Made by a program: the position numbers and the translations under genes
Shown: positions 61,797-64,000 of the stretch, piece by piece
Numbering within the stretch: position 1 is the first letter of the stretch
Layout of the letters: the number at the start of each line of letters is the position of its first letter
Notes under the pieces: generated by a model
The model's database searches: none
What the model saw: the letters and a program-made list of their open reading frames with translations, nothing else
Told to the model about the DNA's origin: nothing
DNA from: Pyrus communis
Lineage: Eukaryota; Streptophyta; Magnoliopsida; Rosales; Rosaceae
DNA length: 64,000 nucleotides
Assembly: GCF_963583255.1 (NCBI RefSeq)
Contig: NC_084814.1
Location: 16,590,464-16,654,463, forward strand
Direction: 5' to 3'

Positions 61797-64000
61797 ATGG
61801 CGGAAGAGAATTCTTATTCGTTTGGAGATTCCCAGATACCTTCCTCCTCAACTGTGTCTGAGGTGGATGTCAATCCAAATCAAAGATTAAGCTCGGTCTT
61901 GTTAAATGAGTTTAATTACTTACCTTGGTCGAGAGCAGTGAGTCTTGCCCTAGGTGGAAGGTCCAAGTTAGGGTTCATAAATGGAAGCATCGAAGTTCCT
62001 GATGTTTCTTCACCAACTTATGAAATCTGGCTTTGGAAGGATCAGCTAGTTATGTCATGGCTCCTAAATTCCATGGAATGTAAACTAGCTGAAATATTCA
62101 GTTATTCTGAATCATCATTCAAACTATGGCAGACAGTCAAGGAAATGTATGGCAGCCAGAACAATGCTGCACGTGTGTTTCAATTGAAGAAGAACATTTC
62201 CAACATACAACAAGAAGGAAAGCCCTTTGTTCAACTTCTAGGCAGCATGAAGAGCATGTGGAATGAGCTGGAAATGTATCGGCCTCACACAACTGAGGCG
62301 TCTTTACTACTGAAAAGGGCAGAAGAAGACAAGATATTCCAACTCTTGTCAAGTCTCGATCCAGGATACGAAGACCTACGAAGCCACATACTCATGAACC
62401 CCGAACTACCTTCCTTCACTAGCGTATGTGCAACAATCCAACGTGAAGAAGTACGAAGGAAAGTCATGAACACTGGCACAAAGACCAGTGTAACTGAAGC
62501 AAGGGCTTATCTAGCCAACGAAAGAAAATACAAAGTGAAGAATCCACACTTAAAGTGTCAACACTGTAACTATACTGGTCACGTTAAGGAGACATGCTGG
62601 ATTTTACATCCAGAATTAAAGCCAGAGTTCATGAAGGATAACAAGGGCTCACAAAGACTGAACCGTGCACCACATAGAGCCAACAATGCAACTACCTCAA
62701 CCTCTCATAGGTCTGATGCACTCAAGAGCTTCACTGCAAATCCAGCTGCACTCATAAATGAGTTTGCAGTGTATCTTCAAAGCAAGAAAGAAAGGATTAA
62801 GAGTGACCAAACGGTCGGCTTTGAAGATGGAAATTCAATAGCTTTGCTAGGCAAGTTTGCTGGATTTCTGACAGAAACACAACACATGGCCCAAGATGAC
62901 ATGCAAGGTATCATGACTGCTTTTAAAACTGCTCTTAATGTAAATATGATGCATGATTTGTGGATTGTTGATTCGGGTGCCACATATCATATGACCAACC
63001 ATGTTTCTAAGTTTCACAAGTTTGAAAAATTTTCAAAACCGTCTCAAGTCTCAACTGCCAATGGTGAGAGTTCTAAAGTTTTAGGGAAGGGAAATATCAA
63101 CTTAATATCGGACAAAATTGAGTCAGTAGCCTTATTTGTTCCTTCTTTTCCATTTCAACTTCTATCTGTGGGAAAAATCACCAATACCTTAAATTGTTTG
63201 GCCATTTTCTCTCCTCACAATGTCATTTTTCAGGATTGCCTCACCAAGAAGACGATTGGTAAAGGGTTTTACCTTGATGGCCTCTATTACATATCAAAAA
63301 ACAGTCCCAGAGTTTTTCAAGCCAAGTCCAGTCCATCCCAAGATAGTCAATTGTGGCATCAACGTTTAGCTCATCCTTCCCAACCCGTTTTGTCTTCCTT
63401 GTTTCCAAACTTAGGTAATGATTTAATTTCGTGTGAAACATGTCATTTGTCTAAAGCCACCAGATTGTCTTTTACCTCATCCTTATCTAGGACTAGTAAA
63501 GTTTTCGAACTAGTTCACTCAGATGTATGAGGACCAACGTTTGAATCTTTTGATGGTTATAAGTATTATGTAACTTTTGTCGATGATTTCTCTAGAGCCA
63601 CATGGTTGTACCTTTTAAAGTCTAAGAGTGAAGTGATTGAAGTTTTTAAAGATTTTCACAATCTTGTTAAGAACCATTTTTCCTCTCAAATTCAAACCTT
63701 AAGATCTGACAATGGCACCGAATATATGTCCCATATCATGTCATTATATTTGAGCAAGCATGGTATCATGCATCAAACAAGTTGTGTCGGCACACCTCAA
63801 CAAAATGGTGTAGCTGAAAGGAAAAATCGTGACATTCTAGAAAAAACGAGAGCATTAATGTTACAAATGAACGTACCAAAGAGATTTTGGTCACAAGGAG
63901 TCATGGCGGCTGTGTACATCATCAATAGACTTCCTAGCCGAGTCTTGGGGTTTAAATCTCCACTTGAAGTCATGAAAGGAAGAAAAATCGACCTTTCACA
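61797..64000 (+). pseudogene. Ty1/copia gag-pol, one in-frame stop, cut by the window end
   Basis: From the ATG at 61797 the frame runs 577 codons: gag (YLPWSRAVSLALGGR, QLKKNISNIQQEGKPF), a CCHC knuckle CQHCNYTGHVKETC (about residue 254), the protease motif WIVDSGATYHMT with DSG intact (about 391), and the gag-pre-integrase LWHQRLAHPSQPV with CETCHLSKA. A TGA at 63528-63530 falls inside the integrase start, where family members have Trp (HSDV-stop-GP). The same frame then stays open to 64000 through FVDDFSRATW, LRSDNGTEY and PQQNGVAERKN, so all three DDE positions are in place. A single base change therefore separates it from an open frame as far as visible. RT, RNase H and the 3' LTR lie outside the window. 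Confidence 0.93.

Overview
This window is nuclear DNA of a flowering plant. The evidence is intron-rich genes with GT/AG splice sites, an AT-rich background, plant-only families (ALMT, dirigent, CC-NB-LRR, chloroplast GDT1) and plant retrotransposons. The gene and repeat style suggests a woody rosid, most likely Rosaceae (apple/pear/Prunus type). That placement is inference from memory and was not searched.

Layout from left to right. 1-2582: C-terminal exons of an aluminium-activated malate transporter (+). 3918-5924: intronless coding exon of a loricrin-like / WRKY19-like protein with Cys/His repeats (-), with a probable 5' UTR intron reaching to about 7575. 10232-14101: an old, decayed Ty3/gypsy element. 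19162-24824: a complete 12-exon chloroplast Mn/Ca transporter gene of the PAM71/GDT1 type (-), with a MITE in one intron. 26063-30332: a complete 10-exon COQ6 ubiquinone monooxygenase gene (+), divergent from PAM71. 31232-33835: a CC-NB-LRR resistance gene (-) broken by two frameshifts. 34183-38560: a 585-bp tandem duplication followed by a truncated Ty1/copia element. 40663-41220: an intact dirigent gene (-). 41789-50036: repeat-rich DNA holding a nested MITE pair, a LINE remnant, two Harbinger-like elements and SINE pieces. 50179-50726: a second dirigent gene (-) whose start codon is out of frame. 50865-55135: a young, gag-less copia element inserted just upstream of that second dirigent. 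55649-56263: a hAT-type MITE with a clean 8-bp target duplication. 57315-59936: a 2.6-kb solo LTR with a perfect 5-bp target duplication, sitting inside a MITE end. 60735-64000: a copia element running off the right edge, with one in-frame stop.

The host genes have unrelated roles (vacuolar or plasma-membrane malate transport, chloroplast manganese supply, mitochondrial ubiquinone synthesis, immune sensing, lignan/lignin coupling) and do not form a pathway cluster. The two dirigents are a dispersed paralogue pair. The main story right of about 34 kb is layered transposon insertion, in which several events can be ordered from target-site duplications and nesting. I did not find a convincing undescribed system. 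The most useful oddities are the C-x4-C-x10-C-x2-H repeat protein with an EAR-like motif, the copia insertion in the promoter of a frameshifted dirigent, and the transposons with preserved target sites.
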